Source of the DNA: Flavobacterium sp. TR2
GTDB lineage: Bacteria; Bacteroidota; Bacteroidia; Flavobacteriales; Flavobacteriaceae
Direction: 5' to 3'
DNA: 64,000 nt
Assembly (NCBI RefSeq): GCF_025252405.1
Contig: NZ_CP104307.1
Location: forward strand, 4,774,001-4,838,000
Shown here in pieces: positions 53,724-62,855 of this stretch (the stretch's first letter is position 1; each line of letters opens with the position of its first letter). The notes under the pieces are model-generated. The model saw nothing but the letters and a program-made list of their open reading frames with translations. It ran no database searches and was not told where the DNA came from. Position numbers and translations under genes: made by a program.

Positions 53724-56534
53724 TTATTTTAATGGTTTGAAAACGACTTCCATAGCATCTGCTTTGTCTAGAAACGAATTTGCAAATTCCTGAATGTCTT
53801 TGGCTGTGATGCTTTTTACTATGGCAACATAATTTTTGGGATCATTCATATCGTAACCGTTCTCAAAATAATTATAAATCAAGTTCATGCTGTAACTGTT
53901 GAAGTTTTTGCTGTCTTCTCTCGATTTTAAATAGTTCGTTCTTGTTTTCTCAATATCTTCAGCGGCAATTTCTCCTTTTTTGATTTTATCGATTTCCTGA
54001 TACACAATTGGCAGCAAATGCTCTACTTTATCGGCATCGCAGTCAAAAGTAATCTGAAGATTTGCTTTTGAAATCGGAAGTTTGTCCATGCTCGCTTTTA
54101 CTCCTGCTCCATAAGTGCCGCCTTCTTTTTCGCGAAGGCTTTCCGTATAGCGCAGCGTCAGGACATCGCTTAAATAGGAAGCCAAAATTCTGTTTCTTTG
54201 AGAAAAAGCAAAGTCTTTTAAAAAGGCGATGCGGACAGAACTTTTTGGAGTTTCCATTTTGATGAAAATATCTCTGTCAATTTTATTTGATGTCCATTTC
54301 GGAATGTCTGTCTTGAATTTTTCTTTTCGTTTAATTCCGCTTATACTCGCAATATATTTTTCTAACAAAGGTTTTAGAACTTCTGGCGTAACATCTCCAA
54401 CAATATAAAATTCGAAGTTTGAAACATCTGCAAAACGATCCAGATAAAAAGCTTTCATTTTATCAAAAGATAAATCGTCGATATATTTTTGATTGAATGG
54501 CTGTATTCTTGGGTTATTTTTTCCGTAAACCACAGCTGTTAAACTATCTTCCATTTTTGCATTGATATCATTTGCTCTGTTTTTAAGCGAATTTTCTAAT
54601 CTTTGCTTTAACAGGGCATACATCTGATTATCAAATCTTGGCTGCACAAAACGCAGATGCACCAACTGCATCATTGTTTCGATATCCTTTACATTTGCCG
54701 AACCCGAAACTGTTTCTTTAAGCGAACTGATGCTTACAGATGAATTGGCAATTTTTCCTTTCAAAACTTTTTCCAAATCCACATTCGAAAGTTCGCCCAC
54801 TCCAGACATCAAGGCCAAAGTTGTAGCGCGCCCAATTGATGGAAGATCTTGCGGCTCGTATAATGAAGTTCCGCCAAAACTTTCGGCTTTCAGCTCTACT
54901 TCTTTTTTGTTTTTATCGGCAAATTTATAATGCACTTTTACACCGTTGCTCAATACGAAAGTAGTCGCATCGATTGCCGTTTCTTTTTTCTCCGAAACAA
55001 TTTTTCCTGAATTGATTTTCAGGTTTCCTAAAAGTGTTTTTCCTTCAAAAGTATCTACATAAGGCTGTAACGAGGCATCGTTTTCGGCTTTCTGAATAAT
55101 ATCAAAAGCTTTTTCCTGCGTTAAGTTGTTTTCGTTTTCTACACCGGTAACTGTTACCACACGATTTTGTGCTGTATATAACTTACTGATTTGCTCCTGA
55201 AGAATTTTAGTGTCAACATTTTTCAGAATGTTTTTTACCATTTCAAATTCTGCTTTAGGATCTGCAATAATTTCGTGACTTAGATAATCACCTTTTACCA
55301 TTCCGATGACATCTTTATGCGAAATCTCATTTAATTTTTCCAGATAATTTTCGTAACCTGAAATCGTTTCTGTAACGGCTCTTTCGATTTCTCCTTTTGA
55401 AAAACCAAATTTATAGGCGCGAACCCATTCGTTCATAACTATTGCAAAAGCTTCGGCTTGTTTTTCTGGTTTTGGAGAAACGCCCAAAATCCAAATATCA
55501 TTTAAACGAGTATAGTTTTGATATCCAACTGATGCGCCTTTAAAAGGACATTCCTGTTTCTGCGCCATTTCTCCCAAACGATTATTTAGGATAGAAAAAG
55601 CAAGGCTTCTTTGAGTAGATTTCTCTAATTCGGCATAAGTTCCTGTTGGTTTTTCTGAAACGTGGCGAATCATATAGCTAATATTTGAAGCCGAAATTTC
55701 TTTGTCTAAAGCCAGTTTGAAAATAGGCTCAACTCGTTCTGGAATAGCAATTTCAAAACGCTTTTTCGGATTTACCGGCGTCGGAATATCGGCAAAAAGC
55801 TTCTTGATTTTTGCTTCAATTTCGTCTGCATTTATGTCTCCCACAATTGCGATTGCCTGCAAATCTGGACGATACCAATCTTTATAAAAATCTTTTAAGA
55901 CCTGATATTTAAAGTTTTTGATGATTTCCATATCGCCAATCGGCATACGGTCTGCATAAAGCGAGTTGTTGTAATAATAAGATGCTAACTGATTGTAAAT
56001 TCTCGCTCTCGCATTTTGTCTTGTACGCCATTCTTCGGTGATTACACCGCGCTCTGCATCGATTTCTTCATTCGTCAGCGAAAGAAAATTTGACCAGTCG
56101 TGCAAAACCAATAAACAAGTATCTATAACTCCGCCATCTTTTGACGGAATATTGTCTAAGTTGTAAACGGTCTCGTCTGTGCTTGTGTAAGCGTTAATGT
56201 TTCTGCCGAAAACAGCTCCTTGCTTTTGAAGTGTGTTCAAGATTCCTTTGCCTTCAAAATGCTTGGTTCCGTTAAACGCCATATGCTCCAAAAAATGCGC
56301 GAGACCTTTCTGCTGATCGTTTTCTAAAATCGAACCGACGTTTTGGATGATGTAATAGCTTGCCGTATTTTTATTGACATCTGTCGGATAAATATAATAC
56401 GTCATTCCGTTTGGCAGCACTCCTTTTTTTATTTTTTGGTTGACTGCAATCGGGTCGCTTGATTTAAAGTTTTGAGCTTGCGACAAGTTTATAAAACCAG
56501 TCAGAAGCAGAAGAACTACAGATATTTTTTTCAT
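53724..56534 (-). CDS. M16-family zinc metallopeptidase
   Basis: 936 residues with signal peptide (LLTGFINLSQAQN). The inverted zinc motif HFLEH has H80, E83, H84; the third ligand Glu lies in ITEEW. Two M16 halves follow (about 30-450 and 510-930), as in pitrilysin-like and bacterial Y-type proteins; the second half lacks a zinc motif. It degrades peptides in the periplasm. Spacing of 144 bases to dsbD and the same strand suggest linked expression. Confidence 0.93.
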   Translation of the reverse strand: MKKISVVLLLLTGFINLSQAQNFKSSDPIAVNQKIKKGVLPNGMTYYIYPTDVNKNTASYYIIQNVGSILENDQQKGLAHFLEHMAFNGTKHFEGKGILNTLQKQGAVFGRNINAYTSTDETVYNLDNIPSKDGGVIDTCLLVLHDWSNFLSLTNEEIDAERGVITEEWRTRQNARARIYNQLASYYYNNSLYADRMPIGDMEIIKNFKYQVLKDFYKDWYRPDLQAIAIVGDINADEIEAKIKKLFADIPTPVNPKKRFEIAIPERVEPIFKLALDKEISASNISYMIRHVSEKPTGTYAELEKSTQRSLAFSILNNRLGEMAQKQECPFKGASVGYQNYTRLNDIWILGVSPKPEKQAEAFAIVMNEWVRAYKFGFSKGEIERAVTETISGYENYLEKLNEISHKDVIGMVKGDYLSHEIIADPKAEFEMVKNILKNVDTKILQEQISKLYTAQNRVVTVTGVENENNLTQEKAFDIIQKAENDASLQPYVDTFEGKTLLGNLKINSGKIVSEKKETAIDATTFVLSNGVKVHYKFADKNKKEVELKAESFGGTSLYEPQDLPSIGRATTLALMSGVGELSNVDLEKVLKGKIANSSVSISSLKETVSGSANVKDIETMMQLVHLRFVQPRFDNQMYALLKQRLENSLKNRANDINAKMEDSLTAVVYGKNNPRIQPFNQKYIDDLSFDKMKAFYLDRFADVSNFEFYIVGDVTPEVLKPLLEKYIASISGIKRKEKFKTDIPKWTSNKIDRDIFIKMETPKSSVRIAFLKDFAFSQRNRILASYLSDVLTLRYTESLREKEGGTYGAGVKASMDKLPISKANLQITFDCDADKVEHLLPIVYQEIDKIKKGEIAAEDIEKTRTNYLKSREDSKNFNSYSMNLIYNYFENGYDMNDPKNYVAIVKSITAKDIQEFANSFLDKADAMEVVFKPLK

Positions 56535-56548
56535 TTGTTTGATGTTTT

Positions 56549-56702
56549 AAATATTCTTAAACACATAGAAACATAGTTTAGCTACCTATAAAAAAGGCGT
56601 TTCACTTAATTCTAAAAAACATAGTCATTATGTGTAAAATCTTGATGCTAAAAAATATCTTTTCTACATTTTTTGATCTATGATTCTATGTGTTAAAATA
56701 TT
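56549..56702. repeat. Inverted-repeat intergenic element, copy 3 (about 154 bp)
   Basis: Left arm AATATTCTTAAACACATAG and right arm CTATGTGTTAAAATATT are long inverted repeats. Inside is AAAAAGGCGTTTCACTTAAT, shared with copy 2. It interrupts the redox-protease gene row between M16 and TlpA genes. Confidence 0.75.
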
Positions 56703-56715
56703 CTTATGTATTTAT

Positions 56716-58098
56716 TTAGCTCTTCAATAATTTATCCAGCTGCACTCTCAATTCTGGATTTGACGGGCGAAGCGCATCTGCATTGATGATGTTTCCTTTT
56801 GTATCAAACAATAAAAATCTAGGAATCGCATTTACATCATAATTTTTCGCCACATCAGAACTAAAATCTTTGTCAGCCATTAACTGAATTCCCTTCAATT
56901 GTTCTTTGGTAACGTAATCTTTCCATTTTTGTGCATCTTTTGGTTTATCTAACGAAAGACTTACAAAAACAATATTTTTTCCGTGGTAATCTTCTTCGAT
57001 TTTTTTCATGTGAGGAATCTCTGCTTTACATGGTCCGCACCAAGTTGCCCATAAATCGATGTATACAAATTTACCTTTAAAATCTGAAAAGGAAACCGGT
57101 TTGTTGTTTATGTCATTGTAGGTAAAATCTAATCCTTTCTGCCCTACACTTTTGTGCAATACTTTTTCATATTCCAATAAAAATGCTTTACTCGCATCAG
57201 AAATCATAAAAGGTTTAATGCTTGGCGCAATTTTTTCGTATTCTTCAATTTTCATTCTTGAAGTTGCCACTTCTTCACGAAGGTAAACATCTTTTAAGGC
57301 CGGATCTGTAATATGAGTAATTGATTCTGTTAAATCTAAACGTTTTGGTTTCTCACCACTATTGATGCTTACGTAGAAAAAATAATTTGTCATTAAAGAA
57401 ACTCCATTCGCTAATTTTAGCAAATCTGGATCTGTAAACTTCTTGTCTGCCATCCAAGTTTTAATTACCGCTGGACGATCGTCTTTGTCAGGAAATGCGC
57501 TTCTTGGCATTCTAAAAAAAGTATAAGTCAATTCTTCAACATCTGTTGCTACAGCTAATTTTAATAGTTTATTGAAATTGGCATCTTTCGTTTTAATTGA
57601 TTTTGAAAATTCATCTGCTTTGGCAATTCCTTTATCAATGAAGGGATAAAACTCTACATAGGTTACATTTTCGCCCAAACGTGCAAAAGGCGCAAATTCG
57701 TTGTAGATTTCGTTTGCTTTTTGCACCAAAGCATTTTGTCCGATGTTTTTGCCGCTTAAAACATAATTTGTTGGATTGACTGCTAAATTGATGTCCAATT
57801 TAGGTTCCAGATATAAACGAATTAACTGTTTTTTTCCTTTAAACTGTCCATAATCGACATAATAAAAGCCAGCAGCTGAAACTGGTGTCATAAAGCCAAA
57901 TTCCCCCAGCGAATTGACTTTTGCGGTAGCAGCAACGGCTGGCTTTCCATCTTCGACATTGTAAAGCGTAACTTCTTTTGCTTTGAAATCTGGAATTGAA
58001 ATTGTTCCTCTAATTACTGCATATTCAGAAAGATTGGCAGCAAAACTCATTTGAACCGTGATAAAGGTTAAAATGAAATAAAAAATGTTTTTTTTCAT
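56716..58098 (-). CDS. TlpA-type periplasmic thioredoxin with N-terminal DUF4369-like domain
   Basis: 460 residues with signal peptide (FITVQMSFA). An N-terminal beta-rich region (TISIPDFKAKEVTLYNVEDG) resembles DUF4369. Residues about 325-460 are TlpA-like with WATWCGPCKAEIPHMKK. In Bacteroidota such proteins reduce periplasmic disulfides and may be fed by DsbD, encoded three genes downstream. Specific client unknown. Confidence 0.9.
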   Translation of the reverse strand: MKKNIFYFILTFITVQMSFAANLSEYAVIRGTISIPDFKAKEVTLYNVEDGKPAVAATAKVNSLGEFGFMTPVSAAGFYYVDYGQFKGKKQLIRLYLEPKLDINLAVNPTNYVLSGKNIGQNALVQKANEIYNEFAPFARLGENVTYVEFYPFIDKGIAKADEFSKSIKTKDANFNKLLKLAVATDVEELTYTFFRMPRSAFPDKDDRPAVIKTWMADKKFTDPDLLKLANGVSLMTNYFFYVSINSGEKPKRLDLTESITHITDPALKDVYLREEVATSRMKIEEYEKIAPSIKPFMISDASKAFLLEYEKVLHKSVGQKGLDFTYNDINNKPVSFSDFKGKFVYIDLWATWCGPCKAEIPHMKKIEEDYHGKNIVFVSLSLDKPKDAQKWKDYVTKEQLKGIQLMADKDFSSDVAKNYDVNAIPRFLLFDTKGNIINADALRPSNPELRVQLDKLLKS

Positions 58099-58125
58099 AG
58101 TTTCTCTGTTTTTTGGTTGATAGTT

Positions 58126-59598
58126 TTAAATTGAAATTCTCATAGATTGATCACCTTGCTCGATGATAAAATCTTTACTTTCTTTGGTTTGTTTGAGTTT
58201 TTTAAGATTTTCAGGATTCAGTAAATCTTTGGCTTCAAAGTCATTGATTTGAGTGACTTTTGCCTCAGTTTTGACATTTTTCAACTCTGCATTTTCCTGA
58301 TCGATAATTTTCTTTACGAGAAGATTCTGTTTTTCGTCAAACTCCAAAATAAGTCCGCTTAAATAGAAAGAAGAAGCTTTTTTGAAATTTTTGTTAGGCT
58401 CGAGATACACTGTTTTATGCAGTAAATCGATGGTAAAATTGAATCGTCTGATTAAATCAATTCCTAGAGATCCGTCGGCGAAAGCCCAGTTTTTATTGGC
58501 CTCATCGTATTCCTGCACTGCAATTGTTACGTTTGGGAAGTTGTTTCCGTTAATGGCAACATTTGGAATAGCGCCTCCAACAATTTTGGTTTGTTTTCCT
58601 AAACTGAAATTAGTCGAGCTATACTCGGTTTTTAGGCTTGCTTCGAGATTGTTTTTATGATTGAAAGGTCCGTAAGCAATAAGATCGTAACCTGCTCCAG
58701 TATCAAAAGTGAAACTGCCTTCGACTGTTTTTTTATCTTCAAAAGTCAGATTCATTTTTACTACCGGAAGTCCCGATTTATAGTCAAAAACCAATGGCTT
58801 TGCTTTTCCCCAGTAATTAAAATTTCCAAAATTGTACAAGTCGATCGTCATGGTATCAAAATTGACTGAGGTAATATAATTTCGAAGCAGGTTTGCACCA
58901 AACAATCCGTCGTAAACACCATGTTTCGGAAAAATAACCAAGCCTTGATTTTTCAGAACCTGATCGCCAATATAAATGGTATTATCCGCAGAATACTGCA
59001 CTTGCTGGCTCCCGCCAACTACAGACGCCGATTTGGTTTTGGTCACTACAACTCCGGCTTTGTATGCGCTGTCTGGATTGAGCGCCATTCCGTCTGCGCC
59101 TGTATCAAAAAGCATTAAAAACTCGCGATCTGCTTTATTCAGTTTTATTTTAATGGCGATTCCGTTTTCGATAATTTCAAACGGAATGCTTGCTACTTGT
59201 TTTACTTGCGCGTGTCGGTCAACTTTATACAAAGAATCGAAAAAAGTTACATACAGCATTTTATTTTCAGAATTGAAAACAATTTGAGACGGCTTTTTTT
59301 CTTTTCCGTTAAAACAAAAATCAACCAAGACAAAAGTTTCATTTTTAAGCACCGCAGATTTCCCAATCTGAATCGAATCTAAAGCTGGAAATGCTTTGAA
59401 AATACTATTCAGATAAAATTCGTTTGAAGAAGAATCTCCAACGCCAACGGTAAACTGCGGCGCCAGAAGATCTTTCATTTCAGCGTAATTTTTGTTCTGA
59501 AAAGCTTTTTCGAAAGTTTTAATAGATTTCTGGATGCTGGTTTGAGCCTGAATTGCACAGCCAAAAATCAGTATTAAAAAGAATGCTATCTTTTTCAT
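58126..59598 (-). CDS. Bilobal retropepsin-like aspartyl protease with NTF2-like N-domain
   Basis: 490 residues with signal peptide (LILIFGCAIQAQ). Residues about 22-125 (IQKSIKTFEKAFQNKNYAEM, APQFTVGVG) look like an NTF2/SnoaL fold. Two Asp-protease motifs follow: FDTGADG (D165) and FDTGAGY (D299), giving a single-chain pair of lobes as in pepsin-type enzymes, though the sequence is of bacterial aspartyl type. It would act in the periplasm. It starts six bases before a thioredoxin gene. Substrate unknown; activity is inferred. Confidence 0.82.
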   Translation of the reverse strand: MKKIAFFLILIFGCAIQAQTSIQKSIKTFEKAFQNKNYAEMKDLLAPQFTVGVGDSSSNEFYLNSIFKAFPALDSIQIGKSAVLKNETFVLVDFCFNGKEKKPSQIVFNSENKMLYVTFFDSLYKVDRHAQVKQVASIPFEIIENGIAIKIKLNKADREFLMLFDTGADGMALNPDSAYKAGVVVTKTKSASVVGGSQQVQYSADNTIYIGDQVLKNQGLVIFPKHGVYDGLFGANLLRNYITSVNFDTMTIDLYNFGNFNYWGKAKPLVFDYKSGLPVVKMNLTFEDKKTVEGSFTFDTGAGYDLIAYGPFNHKNNLEASLKTEYSSTNFSLGKQTKIVGGAIPNVAINGNNFPNVTIAVQEYDEANKNWAFADGSLGIDLIRRFNFTIDLLHKTVYLEPNKNFKKASSFYLSGLILEFDEKQNLLVKKIIDQENAELKNVKTEAKVTQINDFEAKDLLNPENLKKLKQTKESKDFIIEQGDQSMRISI

Positions 59599-59604
59599 TT
59601 CGAA

Positions 59605-60474
59605 TTATTTTTGCGCAGCATTTGGTTTCACTACAACTTTTTCAACCCCAAAATCTTTCAATAAAATGCCTGAATATTTGGTAAATTCTTCTGGCGTATA
59701 AAGTTCTTTCGAGTCATTTACCAATTCTGTAAATCCTTTTAAATCGTTCTTTTTTTCGAACTCTTTTTTCTTGCGCTGCAAAATGCCAAATACATGAGTT
59801 GTCACATTCCATGTCCCGTAATCTTTCGCTAATTTTTTACTTGCAAAAAGAAATGGGTCATCATATTGCTTGCCCACTCTTAAACCTGTAATGATCACAA
59901 AAGAAATTTCGTCAGAAACATTTGGAGATTTTAAATACGTATCTATAACATCGAAAGGAACATTTCTTTTTCCGTTTAAATATGCTTCCTTGTAAAAATC
60001 AGGATAATCTTTTTCTTGAATTTCTGTACTATACTTTTTAAAAATTCCTTTTTTAGCCGCTTCTTTAGCATTTTGAAGCAGGGCAGTAAATTGCTCTACA
60101 TCATGAAAACCACCTGCAATGTCAATTATTTTTCCATCAGAATTCATCAATAAAAAAGTCGGAAATCCGGTAACGCCATATTTCATGCATAACTTTTTAC
60201 CGATTTCTTCTTTTAAAATATCCGATTTGAAAGTGACAAAATCGGCGTTTAAAACTGCTGTTACTTTCGGGTCTGGAAATACTTCTTTGTCCATTTGCGC
60301 GCATGGCATACAGCCTGTGAAATACAGATCGACAAAGATTAACTTTTTCTCTGTTTGCGCCTGTTTTTTGGTTTTTTCCCAACTTTCTTGAGTGGATTGC
60401 GCTTGTGCTTTTAAGGCAATAGATGGACAGGCAAGCAGCAAAACTGCGCTTGCGATTCTAATAAATCGTTTCAT
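59605..60474 (-). CDS. Periplasmic thioredoxin-fold protein (CMPC motif)
   Basis: 289 residues with signal peptide (LLLACPSIALKAQAQ). A thioredoxin domain spans about 30-150, with active site C55-M-P-C58 in YFTGCMPCAQMDKEVF and the cis-Pro in GFPTFLLMNSDG. Residues about 160-285 are helical and unrecognised. The CxxC within GCMPC resembles disulfide reductases of the DUF255/thiol group. It is tightly linked to the aspartyl protease gene. Confidence 0.88.
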   Translation of the reverse strand: MKRFIRIASAVLLLACPSIALKAQAQSTQESWEKTKKQAQTEKKLIFVDLYFTGCMPCAQMDKEVFPDPKVTAVLNADFVTFKSDILKEEIGKKLCMKYGVTGFPTFLLMNSDGKIIDIAGGFHDVEQFTALLQNAKEAAKKGIFKKYSTEIQEKDYPDFYKEAYLNGKRNVPFDVIDTYLKSPNVSDEISFVIITGLRVGKQYDDPFLFASKKLAKDYGTWNVTTHVFGILQRKKKEFEKKNDLKGFTELVNDSKELYTPEEFTKYSGILLKDFGVEKVVVKPNAAQK

Positions 60475-60539
60475 AAAATGTGGTTATTTAGCCGAATGAA
60501 TTTTACGAATCCATTCGGCTTTGATTTAACAATTTTTAA

Positions 60540-62036
60540 TTATCTCGCTCGGTAAGCAACATCAACAATTTTGCACAAACCAGAGTAGCTATAGTCAAGC
60601 ACCAAATCTCCGTTTACAGGAGGAACAGTATATAATTCTAATTTGCCCGTTGTACCGTAACTTCCAACAATTAATTTTTTATTGTATAATTTATTGGCTC
60701 TTAAATTGCAATCGATATACGTGATTTCTTCGCTGCCTTTATCCAGCATTAATTTTGCAGATCGAGTTCCGTTATCATATTCGTACAGTTTTCCTCCAAC
60801 TGCATAAAACAGGTAGCCAGAATCTGGGCTTACGGCAAATTTTGTGGCTTTGTCAAAATCTGGCGCATTTAATATTTCTTTGTAATACACTTGCGCCAAA
60901 GCTTTACTGAAACGAAGCAGGTGGTATTTTCCAGTAATTGTGCTCTTCAGAACCGCAAAATTCTCATTTTGATTGAACCCCGAAGTAGTCATGTAAACCA
61001 AGTCGGCGTGAGTATCATTCCAATCTAAAGAGTTATCTGAGGCCGCAACAGGAGGCATTGGCGAACAAGTTCCTTTTGAGGTCGTGTATCTTACAAAACG
61101 TCTCGCATTCTGATCATAAAAAACAGGCGTACCAAGCGAACCTCCGTTCTCTGCTATAAATGGTGCTGCGTAAAAAGTTTTGGTTTCAGATTCTAATTTA
61201 TTTTGAGGCAACCCATATTTTACCTGCAATACTCTGTAGAAATAGTAAATATCTCCTTTACTGTAAATTAGATTTTCTCCAAATCCAGTAGATTTCATAA
61301 AATCGACTCCAAAATTTGTAGGCAGCGATCCTCCTACAGTTTCATATGCCAAATTTTGGCTTAATGTCCATCCGAAAGAATCTGGATCTAATCTGGCAGT
61401 TCCGTTTTCTGTTGTGGTTACATAAACTCCATAAATTAAAGGAGAAGATATAGGCTGGTTAAAACATTCTACATCTACCGCTTTTCCTGTTAACTTAAGG
61501 CTTGAGCCCGTCGCGTCTAGTACATCTGTAATAATACGAGGGGTTTCTATACCTGGAAGCATAGATATCATATCCAAACGCGGCTTTCCGTTTACATCTC
61601 CAATAACCAACCAACCTTCATAAATGGAAGAAACCACGTTTAAGGTAAAAGGTGTATGCTGCCAAGTCACACCAGTAACTTTGTCTTTTACAAAATAATA
61701 AACTAAATATTTGGCTGGCGGAAGCTTTAATTCTGCATCAAAATTTTTGTCTGTGCCAATAACCGTTTTAGACTCCATCACCAATTTTGCGGTATTAACG
61801 GCTGCCCATTCGTAGGTGTAACGGTCAGGATCGCTATTGTCATCCTGAGTCAGATTCAAATCTGGCTTAATGGTAAGTTTCTCTCCTGTATAAGCGGTGT
61901 ATGATTCTAGAATTCCGGTTGCATGAACTTCGTTGATTTCGCTATAGTCATAATTTCCTTCATCATCTGCACAGCTGTAAACCAAAACAAGCAATGCCGA
62001 AAGCACTAAATGAATTTTTATATTTTTTAACATCAT
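60540..62036 (-). CDS. PKD-like family lipoprotein
   Basis: 498 residues with lipobox LVYSCADDEGNYDYSEIN, the opening of the Bacteroidota PKD_2-like family. The N-terminal half is Ig/PKD-like (TGEKLTIKPDLN); the rest is beta-rich and repetitive (GWLVIGDVNGKPRLDMISM, YIDCNLRANKLYNKKLIVGSYG), maybe a propeller. Typically found right after SusD and DUF4843 in such loci. It is likely a surface lipoprotein that assists binding; function unknown. Confidence 0.85.
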   Translation of the reverse strand: MMLKNIKIHLVLSALLVLVYSCADDEGNYDYSEINEVHATGILESYTAYTGEKLTIKPDLNLTQDDNSDPDRYTYEWAAVNTAKLVMESKTVIGTDKNFDAELKLPPAKYLVYYFVKDKVTGVTWQHTPFTLNVVSSIYEGWLVIGDVNGKPRLDMISMLPGIETPRIITDVLDATGSSLKLTGKAVDVECFNQPISSPLIYGVYVTTTENGTARLDPDSFGWTLSQNLAYETVGGSLPTNFGVDFMKSTGFGENLIYSKGDIYYFYRVLQVKYGLPQNKLESETKTFYAAPFIAENGGSLGTPVFYDQNARRFVRYTTSKGTCSPMPPVAASDNSLDWNDTHADLVYMTTSGFNQNENFAVLKSTITGKYHLLRFSKALAQVYYKEILNAPDFDKATKFAVSPDSGYLFYAVGGKLYEYDNGTRSAKLMLDKGSEEITYIDCNLRANKLYNKKLIVGSYGTTGKLELYTVPPVNGDLVLDYSYSGLCKIVDVAYRAR

Positions 62037-62066
62037 GTTATATTTTTTAGTTTAAATAAATGCGTT

Positions 62067-62846
62067 TTAAGGAAAGATCATTTCTTTTCCATCTTCTTCA
62101 TAAATAATATTGCCTTGTGCTTTTTGATCTGCCAGATAGCGCTTCATAAAGTTTTGATAATATTGAATATCTGGAATTGACAATCCTGTCGATCCAAGTT
62201 TCTGATTAAACATACTCGGATCTAAATGCATTAAATCGCACATTAAGAAAAATTTCTTTGCTGTAAAAACCCCTAAAAAACCAGCAAACCATCCTGGAGG
62301 CTGCGACAGTTTATCATCAAATGTCAGCTTATAAGAAATATGGCTCATGGTTTTGCCCGTAAGCGAATTGATTACTTTACTTTTCATATTAGTGGTAAAC
62401 GATTCGTTTTCTTCCAAATTCAAAATCAGTAAAAATGAATTTGTCTTCATATCAGCAGTTCTATACACCTTTACGTCGATCGTATCTACGGCTTTGCCTG
62501 CGTGCATGACAATATTATCTGGAAGCTTAAAATGCGTGCCTGCTATGGCAGTGCTTTTTGGATCAATTACAACTTTTACTTTTCTGTCAGCATCAGTTAC
62601 TTTTCCTTGCACCCGAATTGGAATTTTGTAAATGCGGTCTACAATTGCGGGTTTGTCTAACGCAAAACTAAATCCTGTACTATCTGTGGTTATCAATGAT
62701 CCGTTTACTGGAATTGTAAAAACAGATGGCGAAAAGTAAATATTATCGGTATCGTGATAGGTATCAATTTCATCTTGGTTGCATGAAGTAAATCCTAAAA
62801 AGAATAAAAATGCAAAGCTTAAAATCACTATTTTTTTCATGTTCAT
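62067..62846 (-). CDS. DUF4843 lipoprotein
   Basis: 259 residues with lipobox FLGFTSCNQDEIDTYHD. A beta-rich domain with SPSVFTIPVNGSLI, KIPIRVQGKVTDADRKVKV, AGTHFKLPDNIVMHAGKA and LILNLEENESF is characteristic of DUF4843. It lies nine bases after the SusD gene, as usual for this family, and is thought to be a surface lipoprotein. Function unknown. Confidence 0.85.
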   Translation of the reverse strand: MNMKKIVILSFAFLFFLGFTSCNQDEIDTYHDTDNIYFSPSVFTIPVNGSLITTDSTGFSFALDKPAIVDRIYKIPIRVQGKVTDADRKVKVVIDPKSTAIAGTHFKLPDNIVMHAGKAVDTIDVKVYRTADMKTNSFLLILNLEENESFTTNMKSKVINSLTGKTMSHISYKLTFDDKLSQPPGWFAGFLGVFTAKKFFLMCDLMHLDPSMFNQKLGSTGLSIPDIQYYQNFMKRYLADQKAQGNIIYEEDGKEMIFP

Positions 62847-62855
62847 CTTTTTAAA

